A DNA stretch of 64,000 nt, taken from assembly GCA_964358895.1 (NCBI GenBank), contig CAYHPR010000003.1, positions 1 through 64,000 of the forward strand, in the 5' to 3' direction. The translations under genes were made by a program, and so were the position numbers. Positions 54,525 to 63,457 of this stretch are shown here, one piece after another. This DNA is from CAYHPR01 sp964358895 (GTDB taxonomy: Archaea; Micrarchaeota; Micrarchaeia; CABMEP01). Within the stretch, counting starts at the first letter, position 1; the number at the start of each line of letters is the position of its first letter. A model generated the notes under the pieces. It was not told the DNA's origin, did no database searches, and was given only the letters and a program-made list of their open reading frames with translations.

Positions 54525-55124
54525 ATGTTCGGACGTTCGATAGTTCTTTCGGTTATCGGAAAGGGATACCGAATAGAGCTTTTAGCTGTGCTTTTTGATT
54601 ATCCAAGTAGAAAGTTTACTATCAATGAGCTAGCTAAGACGGCAGGAGTGCCAGTAATGACTGCACATAGGGCTGTAAGAGAATTTCAGAGATTAGGCCT
54701 CGTCGAAATAGAATCGATAGGCAAATCATTTGTTGTTACTTTGAACAAAAAGTCTAAGTTGGTTGAATCGTTAAAAAAACTTAGTCTCCCAGATCCATTT
54801 GTAGACGCAGCTAAAAAGTTTGCAAAAGAGATGTCAACTACCAAAGGGGTTGAAGAGATATATCTGTTTGGGAGCGTGGCTAAGAGAAAACATAAATTGA
54901 CCAGCGATGTTGATCTCGCAGTAATTTACAATTCTGAAAAAATCACAAAAAAGGAAATTGAAACTAAATTGTCTGAAGCTGTCAGTAACATTTTATTAAC
55001 TAATGCAATTAGGATAGTGCCATTGGCCATTACAAGAAGAGGAATGAAAACAGCTGCAGAAAGAGAATTTATGAAAAGCGTATATGCCGGTGAATTGATA
55101 TGGAAGGTTACGATCAAGCGTTAG
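54525..55124 (+). CDS. HTH-nucleotidyltransferase fusion, antitoxin of HEPN/MNT pair 1
   Basis: Residues ~15-75 form a winged helix (INELAKTAGVPVMTAHRAVREF), and ~90-199 a minimal nucleotidyltransferase: GSVAK at 116-120 and SDVDL at 127-131, with D128 and D130 as metal ligands. MNT proteins typically pair with HEPN RNases and can inactivate them by adding AMP. The HTH extension suggests it also regulates its own operon. It overlaps the HEPN gene by 25 bases. A TATA-like box lies just upstream. Confidence 0.85.
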   Translation: MFGRSIVLSVIGKGYRIELLAVLFDYPSRKFTINELAKTAGVPVMTAHRAVREFQRLGLVEIESIGKSFVVTLNKKSKLVESLKKLSLPDPFVDAAKKFAKEMSTTKGVEEIYLFGSVAKRKHKLTSDVDLAVIYNSEKITKKEIETKLSEAVSNILLTNAIRIVPLAITRRGMKTAAEREFMKSVYAGELIWKVTIKR

Positions 55125-55495
55125 AGGAAGCAGAGGAATGGCTTTTATCCGCAAGAAATCTTTATTCAGTTGAAGTCAAAAAAGGAAGGAGAAGATATGC
55201 AGTTGTTGCAGCCCAGTGCATTCATTCAATTATAAGAGCTAACGACGCCTTATCTCTAAAGTTTTTGAATCAACGAGCTAAGCAGCATTCTGATGCAGCA
55301 GTTCTTTTTTTGGAGCTCATCAAACGCAACAAGATAAAAAGTTCAGAAGCAAAATTCAGAGATATTCTTATCAAGACAGCAAGAGAAAAATCATCAATTG
55401 AATACTACGGAGAAGCAATAACTTCTGCAGAAGCTTCGAAATGGCTGGAGAATACTGAAAATTTTCTTAAGATGACGAGGGAGTATTTATCATAG
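55100..55495 (+). CDS. HEPN-domain protein, toxin of pair 1
   Basis: The 131 residues form a four-helix HEPN bundle. The catalytic-type region reads NQRAKQHSDAAVLFLEL (R59, H63), spaced R-x3-H, shorter than the usual R-x4-6-H, so RNase activity is not certain. The preceding helix (YAVVAAQCIHSIIRANDAL) is characteristic of the family. It is coupled to the HTH-nucleotidyltransferase by overlap and is followed at once by a polyprenyl-phosphate glycosyltransferase gene. Confidence 0.8.
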   Translation: MEGYDQALEEAEEWLLSARNLYSVEVKKGRRRYAVVAAQCIHSIIRANDALSLKFLNQRAKQHSDAAVLFLELIKRNKIKSSEAKFRDILIKTAREKSSIEYYGEAITSAEASKWLENTENFLKMTREYLS

Positions 55496-55513
55496 TTGAA
55501 AAGATTTGATCTT

Positions 55514-56197
55514 ATGCAAAATGTATCTATTATTGTTCCTGCGCATAATGAAGAAGCAAACATTCCAAACCTAGTACAGCAGCTTCATCGTTATCAGCCA
55601 GGCGCAGAAATAATAATTGTTGACGATCATTCAACCGATAAAACTGCAGAGGTTGTTAAAAAACTGGAGAAGAAGTACGAATTTCTTCGTCTTATCAAAA
55701 AGAAAGGTCCAAAGGGAAAGACAACTGCCTTACTTCAAGGTTTTACGGCCGCTAAGGGAGAGATCATCGGAATGATTGATGCAGATCTCCAGTATCCTCC
55801 TTCAGCAATTCCGAAGATGGTGAAACTGATAAGAGAAGGTAAAGCAGATTTAGTAATAGGGAAAAGAATCTTTAAGGATCCTAACCTGTTCCGTAGATTT
55901 CTCTCCTTAGGTTTCACTTGGTTCTTCGGAAAATTTTTACTTGGAATTCCCGCGACAGACATTCAATCTGGGGAAAAAGTTTTCAGGAAGGAAATTCTTG
56001 ATGACGTTGATGTTAAGGCAAGGAGATGGGGTTTTGATGTTGAATTTTTATTCAAGGCTAAGCAAGCAGGTTACGGGATAGCAGAAGTACCTATCGTTTT
56101 TTCTGAAAGAAAGGCAGGAATGACTAAAATTAATGTGGTTAATACAATTATCGATCTTACAGCAACTGCTCTGAGACTTTTCGTTTTCAGAAGATAA
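55514..56197 (+). CDS. Polyprenyl-phosphate glycosyltransferase (DPM1-like GT2)
   Basis: The 228 residues match dolichol-phosphate mannose synthase-type enzymes: VSIIVPAHNEEANIPNLV, DDHSTDKT, GKTTALLQGF, MIDADLQYPPSAIP and RWGFDVEFLFKAKQAGYGIAEV. It probably charges polyprenyl-phosphate with a sugar for the GT-C enzymes. It lies ~18 bases after the HEPN gene, so the three genes may share a transcript. The ATG at 55514 is preferred; a TTG at 55496 is in frame. GC content is higher than in the glycan island. Confidence 0.87.
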   Translation: MQNVSIIVPAHNEEANIPNLVQQLHRYQPGAEIIIVDDHSTDKTAEVVKKLEKKYEFLRLIKKKGPKGKTTALLQGFTAAKGEIIGMIDADLQYPPSAIPKMVKLIREGKADLVIGKRIFKDPNLFRRFLSLGFTWFFGKFLLGIPATDIQSGEKVFRKEILDDVDVKARRWGFDVEFLFKAKQAGYGIAEVPIVFSERKAGMTKINVVNTIIDLTATALRLFVFRR

Positions 56198-56263
56198 ACT
56201 TATAAAAAATCAAAAAATTACAAAAAAATCGAAGAATTTTTAAAAAATGAAACAGGAGAAATG

Positions 56264-56274
56264 TTTATAAATAG
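56264..56274 (+). promoter_or_regulatory. Strong TATA box before the S-layer-like gene
   Basis: TTTATAAATAG is a near-ideal archaeal TATA box. It predicts a transcript start near 56298 and a leader of about 25 bases. The upstream ~60 bases are extremely A-rich. This fits a highly expressed surface protein. Confidence 0.55.
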
Positions 56275-56322
56275 TAAAGGAACTAAGTTCTAATACAGTT
56301 TGGCAGAGCTAATGTGAATTGA

Positions 56323-59300
56323 ATGAAACAAAATAACGGCAAGTCAGATTTAGTGGTAAGAAAAATTAATCTTTTTTATCTTGCTGTCGGTTTGTTCACA
56401 GTTCTTATTATTGCAGGGCTTGTCAAGCTAACAGATTTTGCTTCATGTACAACTGGTTATGGTTACGGATATGGGTTGGGTGCAGCATGTAAGTTAGGTG
56501 CATTTATCCTTGATACGTTGGCTCCAAGCATATCAAACCCACGCCTAGATATTAATAATAATATACTATTTGATGTTAACGATCCTTACCAACAGTTCGA
56601 ACAGCACGAATTCAATCCAACCGGCGTCTCCCAAGGTAAAACAACAAGTGATGCAAGTTTCAGGCCAACAAACCGAATATTTATTAATGAATTATGGATC
56701 CCTGTAGGCGCACGTCCAACTGGATTGGCGAGCATACAATTTAAACCATTTCCGGATGCGCCAACGATAGGTTACGGTGTTACTGTGTCTGTAGTTGATG
56801 CATTAACTGGGCAAACATTAGCAACCCGTGATTTCGGTGTTATAAGTGGAGATGTAGTGGATATCAGTACTGCTTTATTATCTATTCTGCAATCTATAAT
56901 GAGCAATAAGCAATGCAAAGAGAATGAATTCCATTTCTGCGTATTGAATTTTGTTTCTAGTGAAGGAAGAGTTGAGGTAAGAACAGGAGAAGAATTTATC
57001 GGCCGACAATTTACACTCATTTACGATTACGCATCCGGCCTTAACTACCCAGAAACACTTGATTTCAGCGGAATCAATGCGTTCCTCAACCCAAGAACAA
57101 TCAGCACATTCAGTGATGGAAAAAGCAGCAAAGAAATAGCGTTTCAATCTGAACTAGGCGAAGATATCGTTAATGTTAATATTCCGAAGGATTCTCTTGT
57201 TTATGACTTAACATTACTATTCAAGAAAACAATAATTGATCAGCCAGCTCTTGGATCAACTGTAACGCTGCGATCTGCAGATGCATTCGGAGTAGTTCAA
57301 AGCGGTGTTATTCAAAGTTTCACTATAACTGAGCCAACAACAATTGACAGATTAGTATTATACAGTCTTTCCAGACAATCAGGTACTGGTGGGCCATTAG
57401 CCATTGCATTGTATGATGGATCTCCATTTGCTTCTAGTAATACTTATATGACTACATCAGTTGCACCAACCGAAGTTGGAAATACGATAAAGAATTATGC
57501 TATTGACTTTTCACCTGTTACTCTGCAGCCAGGTACATATTACATAAGAGCAACTGCAGGTCCAACCGCTGATGGTAAATGGGTGTTAAGTATGTCAGGA
57601 GACGCAATAGATGCGTATACGGGTGGTGTAGCATATTTCATTCAACCAGATGTTGGCAGTGTACAAATTACTAAGGATCTTTCATTTTCACTCCGAGGAT
57701 CCGGGGCACCTCCAAATCTTAAGGTTGACATAGGTAACGATGGAACAATTGAATCAGGCCAATTTGATCTGAGTTCATACCTCTCCAACTGTTTTGTTGT
57801 TGATGTAACTGAAGAAGGGAAGGTTTGTCAGATTCCAATAGGAATTTCTGCCGATGGTGGAGCAGCAGAGGTTAGTGTTAGTATCTCTTATCAGAATGTC
57901 CCAATAATCTATAGAGGATGTGAACTCCTAACTGTGTTAGGTGGACGAGACATCTTTGAGCCAGTCGGCGACAGAAATGGGGGCGCATCAAGTTATCTTT
58001 ATTCAGACGGCGAAGTCAATGTTGTTAGAACTTGTAAAGCTATAGGCTTTGATCCATCCACCGTTAAAGGACTTCGTGTGAAGGACAGAGCACTCAATAC
58101 AAGAGATGTCGGCGTTCAACTTATAATTGACAGGACACCTCCTGTTACTACTGCAACAGTAGATCCAACTGCACCAGGAAGTGGATGGTATAATTCAGCT
58201 ACAACTTCCGGATTCGGTGCTCAGACAATCGCCGTATTACTTACTTCTGTCGATCCAATCGTACAAGGTGAAACAACAACTGGAGTCAAACAAGTCAATT
58301 ATATTGTTGATGCAGGACCAACTCAAACGTCACTTACTTCCGTAGTTTCGTTCCCAATCAGTGGTGAAGGAATTCATTCGGTTCAGTTTTATGCAACTGA
58401 TAACGCAAACAATGCAGAGCAGACAAAGACACTTGTACCTGCAATTAAGATTGATACCAGATCGCCAATTACAACTGCCAACAATCCACAAACAAGTGGT
58501 AGCTGGAGCAACGTGCCTGTTACAGTTACATTCAGTTCTGCTGACGACACAGCTGTAACAAGTGATGTTTCAGGATTCGCAGGCACATTCGCATGTGTTG
58601 ATCAAACTAATACTTGCGATCCATTCGCAAGTGTGACAAACGTAGTCCCAGGATCAACAACTGTATCTGCTGAAGGCAGAAACTATGTTAGATACGGGTC
58701 AGTGGATGTAGCAGATAACAAAGAAGTAGTCAAGTCAACAACTGTTCAGATCGATTACACAGCACCTGTCACAACTTCATTAACAACTGGAACAGTGCAA
58801 GGTTCTCCATTCAACCTTGAGCCAAACTTATACTACTTAGACAGCGCAACTGTGACTTTGACAGCCACAGATCCATTGCCAGTCGGTGTTAACCTCCAGT
58901 CCGGTGTAGCTGATACGCAATATTGTGTTGATCAAACCGATACGTGCACTCCATCAACAAGCGGCACATCTGTAGGTGTCACAACACAAGGAATCAATTA
59001 CGTCAGATTCAACTCTGTTGACAATGCAAACAACGCTGAAACAGTCAAATCGATTGTAGTTAGAATTAACAAGGATAGTGACGGAGACGGTGTTTACGAT
59101 AATTTTGATGCATGTCCAACCACAACCGGACCATATCAGGGATGTCCAGTTGGAGACAAGAACCATGTTGACTTACACATCATAGACCAAGCTAAACGTG
59201 GTGACTGCAATGGAGCAGGAAGCTGTAAGTTCCCAATTGAGGGTGCAACAGTCAAAGTATTCAACAGAAATGATGCAACATTCCAATCATTATACGGTGG

Positions 59301-60099
59301 AAAGAACCCATCTGGAACATTATACCCAACCATATACGAGGGTTCAGCTGGTTGGATAGGTGCAAACGTACCATTATACAGCCTGTTAGGTTACAGCTGC
59401 AAGACTAACGCAGCAGGTGACTGTACAGCTGGTGAAGCAGCAGTTGGTGACTATTTGGTTATAGTTAAGCATGTTGATCCAGAGACCAACACAAAGGTAT
59501 ACAGCGGCAAGCCGAAGAGCCCAGGTGACTTTATCAGTGGAGTAGCCACAAAGGAATTCCAGATCATTAAGACAATCACAAAGACAGGTACGATTGACTT
59601 CAAAGGTGGCAGTAAGACACAATTCGTAGGATCTTTGCTTGAAGTTGTTTATCCGGATTACGCAATCTGGCAAAATTCATTGGAGTTCTATCCATTCATC
59701 TTCACATCCGACAGCGCATGGACAGCTGATGTTTGTGTGATGGTTCCAGAAGGATACAAAGTCGTTTCACCTGGTGAATGCACACAAGTCTTTGTAGCTG
59801 GTGAGACAAAGGAAATTGTATTCGAAGTTACTCACGTCGCTAGCCCAGAACCAAATGTCGAAGTATCATTGAAGGCAAAGGCACCATCTGGAAAGGTTAC
59901 TGAACAAACATTGTCAATCAGTGGAGTAAGAGTTGCAACACTTGAAGGTCAAGTCAGACAGATCCAGGAGCAGTCAAAGGTTGGCGCAGTTTCAACAACT
60001 GCTCTGATTGCAATAGCAATCTTCGTAGTTCTAGTCGTAGTTAGCATTGTATTGCTAATGAGAAGAGAGAAGGGTGAAGAAGGCACTGAGACACAGTAA
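56323..60099 (+). CDS. S-layer-like surface protein with Ig-like and thrombospondin-type-3 repeats
   Basis: The 1258 residues start with a signal/anchor helix (about 18-37). The N-terminal part has a Cys-Thr-Thr-Gly-Tyr-Gly-Tyr stretch (TTGYGYGYGLG). Residues ~600-910 hold about three Ig-like repeats sharing CVDQT-TC-P and DN--N-ETVKS. A calcium-binding TSP3-type DSDGDGVYDNFDACP follows near 917-931. A C-terminal membrane helix (about 1222-1244) and charged tail anchor it. The codons become more GC-rich at the end. It probably is the main wall protein or a major envelope glycoprotein. Confidence 0.78.
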   Translation: MKQNNGKSDLVVRKINLFYLAVGLFTVLIIAGLVKLTDFASCTTGYGYGYGLGAACKLGAFILDTLAPSISNPRLDINNNILFDVNDPYQQFEQHEFNPTGVSQGKTTSDASFRPTNRIFINELWIPVGARPTGLASIQFKPFPDAPTIGYGVTVSVVDALTGQTLATRDFGVISGDVVDISTALLSILQSIMSNKQCKENEFHFCVLNFVSSEGRVEVRTGEEFIGRQFTLIYDYASGLNYPETLDFSGINAFLNPRTISTFSDGKSSKEIAFQSELGEDIVNVNIPKDSLVYDLTLLFKKTIIDQPALGSTVTLRSADAFGVVQSGVIQSFTITEPTTIDRLVLYSLSRQSGTGGPLAIALYDGSPFASSNTYMTTSVAPTEVGNTIKNYAIDFSPVTLQPGTYYIRATAGPTADGKWVLSMSGDAIDAYTGGVAYFIQPDVGSVQITKDLSFSLRGSGAPPNLKVDIGNDGTIESGQFDLSSYLSNCFVVDVTEEGKVCQIPIGISADGGAAEVSVSISYQNVPIIYRGCELLTVLGGRDIFEPVGDRNGGASSYLYSDGEVNVVRTCKAIGFDPSTVKGLRVKDRALNTRDVGVQLIIDRTPPVTTATVDPTAPGSGWYNSATTSGFGAQTIAVLLTSVDPIVQGETTTGVKQVNYIVDAGPTQTSLTSVVSFPISGEGIHSVQFYATDNANNAEQTKTLVPAIKIDTRSPITTANNPQTSGSWSNVPVTVTFSSADDTAVTSDVSGFAGTFACVDQTNTCDPFASVTNVVPGSTTVSAEGRNYVRYGSVDVADNKEVVKSTTVQIDYTAPVTTSLTTGTVQGSPFNLEPNLYYLDSATVTLTATDPLPVGVNLQSGVADTQYCVDQTDTCTPSTSGTSVGVTTQGINYVRFNSVDNANNAETVKSIVVRINKDSDGDGVYDNFDACPTTTGPYQGCPVGDKNHVDLHIIDQAKRGDCNGAGSCKFPIEGATVKVFNRNDATFQSLYGGKNPSGTLYPTIYEGSAGWIGANVPLYSLLGYSCKTNAAGDCTAGEAAVGDYLVIVKHVDPETNTKVYSGKPKSPGDFISGVATKEFQIIKTITKTGTIDFKGGSKTQFVGSLLEVVYPDYAIWQNSLEFYPFIFTSDSAWTADVCVMVPEGYKVVSPGECTQVFVAGETKEIVFEVTHVASPEPNVEVSLKAKAPSGKVTEQTLSISGVRVATLEGQVRQIQEQSKVGAVSTTALIAIAIFVVLVVVSIVLLMRREKGEEGTETQ

Positions 60100-60100
60100 T

Positions 60101-60172
60101 TCTTTTTTTCATTTTTTTATTTTTATTTTTTGTTTTTTCTTTTCGTTTTTCAATTCGTTTTTCATTCTTTTG
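60101..60172 (+). terminator. Extended T-tract terminator after the S-layer-like gene
   Basis: Several runs of 5-8 T lie within ~70 bases directly after the stop codon. Archaeal polymerase stops on T-runs alone, and a chain of them fits the end of a very active transcription unit. Confidence 0.7.
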
Positions 60173-60243
60173 TATAAGCTTAGTATAACTCTCTGAGCCA
60201 TAAGGTTTAAAATATTATACTATAGCATATTGTATTGATCTAT

Positions 60244-60774
60244 ATGGTTCAATTATTTAAACTATTAAATAGTGCGGTAGCAAGCAGAGTTCTTTTGTTT
60301 TTCTTAAAAAGCCCTACAAAAAAAGCCTACGCAGGAAAAATACTAAAAGAGATGGAGATATCGAAGAAGAGCCTTTTCGATTCCTTAGTTAAACTCAAAG
60401 GAGAGGGATATCTGGATGCAACACAGATAGGTAGAACTATTTCCTACTCATTGAATCGAAACAATCCGGTCGTTAAACAATTAAAAATTCTTTTGACACT
60501 TTCTGAGTTAGTTCCAAAGATTAAGCATTTTGAAGGCAAGGCAGAAGCCTACTTATACGGTTCTGCTGCAAGAGGCGAAGATACAGAAAGCAGCGATTTA
60601 GACCTTTTGATTATAAGCAAAATGGGGAAGGTAGAACTCATGCATAGCGTAAGGGAGATGTCTAAAGAAAAAACAAAGTTTGTGATTCTGACTCCAATAG
60701 AATATGCAAGGCTTGCGCATAGCGATACACCGTTTTACGAAAGAATAGAAAAAGACAAGATAAGGTTGGTTTAA
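60244..60774 (+). CDS. HTH-nucleotidyltransferase fusion, antitoxin of HEPN/MNT pair 2
   Basis: The 176 residues comprise an N-terminal winged helix (about 10-75; KILKEMEISKKSLFDSLVKL) and a nucleotidyltransferase with GSAARGEDTESSDLD at 106-120 (D118 and D120 as ligands). The second domain is closer to the standard MNT pattern than pair 1. I chose the ATG at 60244; a TATA-like AATATTATAC ~25 bases upstream makes the message nearly leaderless. The stop overlaps the HEPN start by one base. It likely inactivates the HEPN RNase and may regulate transcription. Confidence 0.87.
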   Translation: MVQLFKLLNSAVASRVLLFFLKSPTKKAYAGKILKEMEISKKSLFDSLVKLKGEGYLDATQIGRTISYSLNRNNPVVKQLKILLTLSELVPKIKHFEGKAEAYLYGSAARGEDTESSDLDLLIISKMGKVELMHSVREMSKEKTKFVILTPIEYARLAHSDTPFYERIEKDKIRLV

Positions 60775-61193
60775 TGGATGTAGAAAAATTTATTGAAAAG
60801 GGATTTATCAAGAAGATAGAGCCATCAAAAGATCTGGTGATCAAAGAGTTTAAAGAAGCAGATTACGATCTGTCAAAGGCAAAAAAGGCAATTATTGACG
60901 AAGATTTTAAATGGGCTACGGTTAAAGCATATTATGCTATCTTCCATTCTGCAAAGGCAATCTTATTCAGTTTAGGATTACAAGAGAAAACACATTTCAT
61001 TGTAGGAGAAGTTTTGAAAGAACTTAGTAAAGATGGTAAATTAGAATCAAATTATACCGATGTATTCAATGCAGCATTAGCCGCAAGAGAGGACGCCGAC
61101 TATCATTACGAATATTCCGATAAAACAGCAAAAGAATTGGTGACAATGGCAGTAGATTTTGTCAAAAGGATGAAGAAAATGGACTTGATGTGA
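60774..61193 (+). CDS. HEPN-domain protein, toxin of pair 2
   Basis: The 139 residues have the family helix AYYAIFHSAKAILFSLGLQ and the catalytic motif R105-EDADY-H111, R-x5-H, in the accepted R-x4-6-H range. It is expected to be a metal-independent RNase toxin. It starts at the antitoxin's stop (TAATG) and is followed 6 bases later by the flippase-like gene, so all three are probably one transcript. It shares little sequence with the HEPN of pair 1. Confidence 0.87.
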   Translation: MDVEKFIEKGFIKKIEPSKDLVIKEFKEADYDLSKAKKAIIDEDFKWATVKAYYAIFHSAKAILFSLGLQEKTHFIVGEVLKELSKDGKLESNYTDVFNAALAAREDADYHYEYSDKTAKELVTMAVDFVKRMKKMDLM

Positions 61194-61199
61194 TGATTT

Positions 61200-62186
61200 A
61201 TGCTTAAAATATTTTTATTCCTTTTTAGTTTAGCAATCATCGGAGTGCTTGTTTACCTTAGCGATCCAACGAAGCTATTAGGTTATTTGTCAAAGGTTGA
61301 CCTATCAACTATATTCATACTTCTAGTTATTAGTCTTCTAGCCTTGTTTATCCGTGTCTACAGACTTCAGTTCCTGCTTAGTAAAAAATACAAAATTAGC
61401 TATCGTTCACTGTTTCCAATTTACATGTACGGTCTCGCATTAAGCAACATTATTCCAGGCCGCGTATCTGAACCTGTAAGGGCTTTGTTGCTTAAGATTA
61501 TCGATAAAATTCCTCTTTCTTTCTCTCTTGGAGCTGTTTTTCTGGAGCGTCTTAGCGATATGATAGTTATCCTTCTCTTTTCGTTGCTAGCTTTCTATTT
61601 CGTTAATGCATCAGTCTTCATTATTCCTTTTGCAGTCATCCTAGCCTCAATTTTGATAGTCATCTTTACGTCTCAGCATCCATTGACAAAACAGGGTGTC
61701 TTCATTATCCTTGATACATTAAAGATGGGGAAACATAAAAAGATCTTCTCAACTCTTCTTACCGAGGTCAAGGTCTCAAAAGCCTTTATTTATCCATTGG
61801 CCATGTCTTTCGCAGTCTGGTTGATAGACGGGTATATGTTTTACTTCGCACTTCAGGCAGTTGGGGCCGAAGTCAATTTCTTTGCGGTTCTCGGCTTTTT
61901 CACTCTCTCACTTATTGTAGGTTTAGTTAGCTTCCTTCCGGGCGGATTAGGTTCATTTGAAGCTGCAATGGCACTGTTGTTATCCTATACAGGTACAGAA
62001 TACTCATTAGCATTAGCCGGTGTCATTTTGGCACGTCTATTCTTTGTATGGCTTGTTGTACTCGGTGGCGTTCTATCTTCTTTAGCAATCAAACAAGAGA
62101 ATCTCAAAGAGATGCAAAAGCAGTCAATGAGCTTCTTAAACCATGGAAAGAATAGCAAAAATAGCAGCAAAAAGAACAAGCGATAA
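61200..62186 (+). CDS. Flippase-like membrane protein (LPG_synthase_TM/UPF0104)
   Basis: The 328 residues contain about eight hydrophobic segments. The family pattern is visible: LSNIIPGRVSEPVRALLL near residue 80, LERLSDMIVILLFSL, and LPGGLGSFEAAMALLL near 245-260. The family includes lysylphosphatidylglycerol synthase membrane domains and proteins thought to move lipid-linked sugars across the membrane. Its place after the HEPN/MNT pair, and the surface-glycan genes in the region, fit the second role. The C-terminal tail is basic. Confidence 0.85.
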   Translation: MLKIFLFLFSLAIIGVLVYLSDPTKLLGYLSKVDLSTIFILLVISLLALFIRVYRLQFLLSKKYKISYRSLFPIYMYGLALSNIIPGRVSEPVRALLLKIIDKIPLSFSLGAVFLERLSDMIVILLFSLLAFYFVNASVFIIPFAVILASILIVIFTSQHPLTKQGVFIILDTLKMGKHKKIFSTLLTEVKVSKAFIYPLAMSFAVWLIDGYMFYFALQAVGAEVNFFAVLGFFTLSLIVGLVSFLPGGLGSFEAAMALLLSYTGTEYSLALAGVILARLFFVWLVVLGGVLSSLAIKQENLKEMQKQSMSFLNHGKNSKNSSKKNKR

Positions 62187-62257
62187 AACCTAATTCTTCA
62201 TCCGACAGCGTCGACAGAAAGCCATATATATCTTTTCTACTTAGTAAACTGATTCAA

Positions 62258-63364
62258 ATGTTTGTTAATTCGACCAAAGCAGGGCAGACAGATAACAACA
62301 TAGTCTCTTCTGCTTCTTCTGTTTTTATCAAAAAACAACCCGCCAGTCTACCCTGTATTCAGGCTGATTTTCTAACTAAGTCAAAATCATTTGTTCTGCA
62401 CAAAAAAACTAAATCAAATGGGATTGAAAAGGAGACAATTCTGCTTAGGCCTGCCTCAGAATCCGATAGTATGGAGATAGTCCGAGTTCATAATGAAGCC
62501 TGGAAGAATGAGCAACTTTTTGCAACAGTTCAACAGTTTTCCTCCCGCTTTAAGATTTTTCCAGAAGGCCAAATAGCCGCGTATAACGAACGCGGAGACT
62601 CGATCGGAGTTATAAGTTCTTTTATAGCTGATTGGACATTTGACAGATCCAGTTTGTTTGTCACGCAAAATGACAAGTTCGAGCTTACGTGGTCCAACGC
62701 CACAGGAAACGGGTTTCTCACAACTCATGATCCAAACGGAAACACGCTTGTTTGTCCATCTGTTGCAGTTAGGCAAGATTATCAAAAATATGGGATTGCC
62801 AAACAGTTAGTCCTTTTTCAAAAAGAGCTTGCAATCTTTTTAGGCGTCAAGCAGCTTGTTGCATACAGCCGACCAGCTTCTTATGACGAGTATTGTAAAC
62901 TTACCAACAGTGGTGTTTCGATAGATATGAATTATTACATCTATGTTACGCGTAAGGCAGAAAAAGTGTCAGAACTGGTTGAAAGGTATAAACAAACGAA
63001 TCCTTCGGCAAATGCTGGCGAAATAGAAGAATATACGCAAGAAATCAAAAAGGAAACTGGTGCAGCACCATATTTTGAATGGGCTGAGCGGAAAGGGAAA
63101 AGCGTAGGTAGAGGTTCTTTTCTAGATTATACTAAGATAAGAAAGCCTTACGATACTGCATTCGGTCTTATCCATATTCAAAATGGTGCGTTTCCAATAA
63201 AACTGATTCCGAATGGCAGGCCAGCCGACTGGGAAGCAAGAGGATGGATAGTTATTACTGAATATCCGTTACCTGTGAGAGGTTCGGATGGAAATGAAGG
63301 AATCACTGCATTAGAAATGCAACCTAAAGAAAGTAGTACGATTTTTCAACAGCAGCAACAATGA
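62258..63364 (+). CDS. GNAT-family N-acetyltransferase (368 aa)
   Basis: A ~55-residue polar N-terminus precedes the GNAT domain (about 60-215): ILLRPASESDSMEIVRVHNEAW, PEGQIAAYNERGDSIGVISSF, and VCPSVAVRQDYQKYGIAKQLVLFQKELA with the acetyl-CoA loop (Q-x-x-G-x-A). The remaining ~150 residues form an extra domain of unknown type and a poly-Gln tail. The substrate is unknown. A TATA-like CATATATATC at ~62223 predicts a leaderless start at the ATG at 62258. It precedes psmA by 93 bases. Confidence 0.78.
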   Translation: MFVNSTKAGQTDNNIVSSASSVFIKKQPASLPCIQADFLTKSKSFVLHKKTKSNGIEKETILLRPASESDSMEIVRVHNEAWKNEQLFATVQQFSSRFKIFPEGQIAAYNERGDSIGVISSFIADWTFDRSSLFVTQNDKFELTWSNATGNGFLTTHDPNGNTLVCPSVAVRQDYQKYGIAKQLVLFQKELAIFLGVKQLVAYSRPASYDEYCKLTNSGVSIDMNYYIYVTRKAEKVSELVERYKQTNPSANAGEIEEYTQEIKKETGAAPYFEWAERKGKSVGRGSFLDYTKIRKPYDTAFGLIHIQNGAFPIKLIPNGRPADWEARGWIVITEYPLPVRGSDGNEGITALEMQPKESSTIFQQQQQ

Positions 63365-63457
63365 ATCACCTGCTGGAGTAAAGAGTTATAAAGCTTATTT
63401 GATAACATATTTACAGATAGAAACGAAAAAGACTAATTAATTATTCGAGGTTTTATT

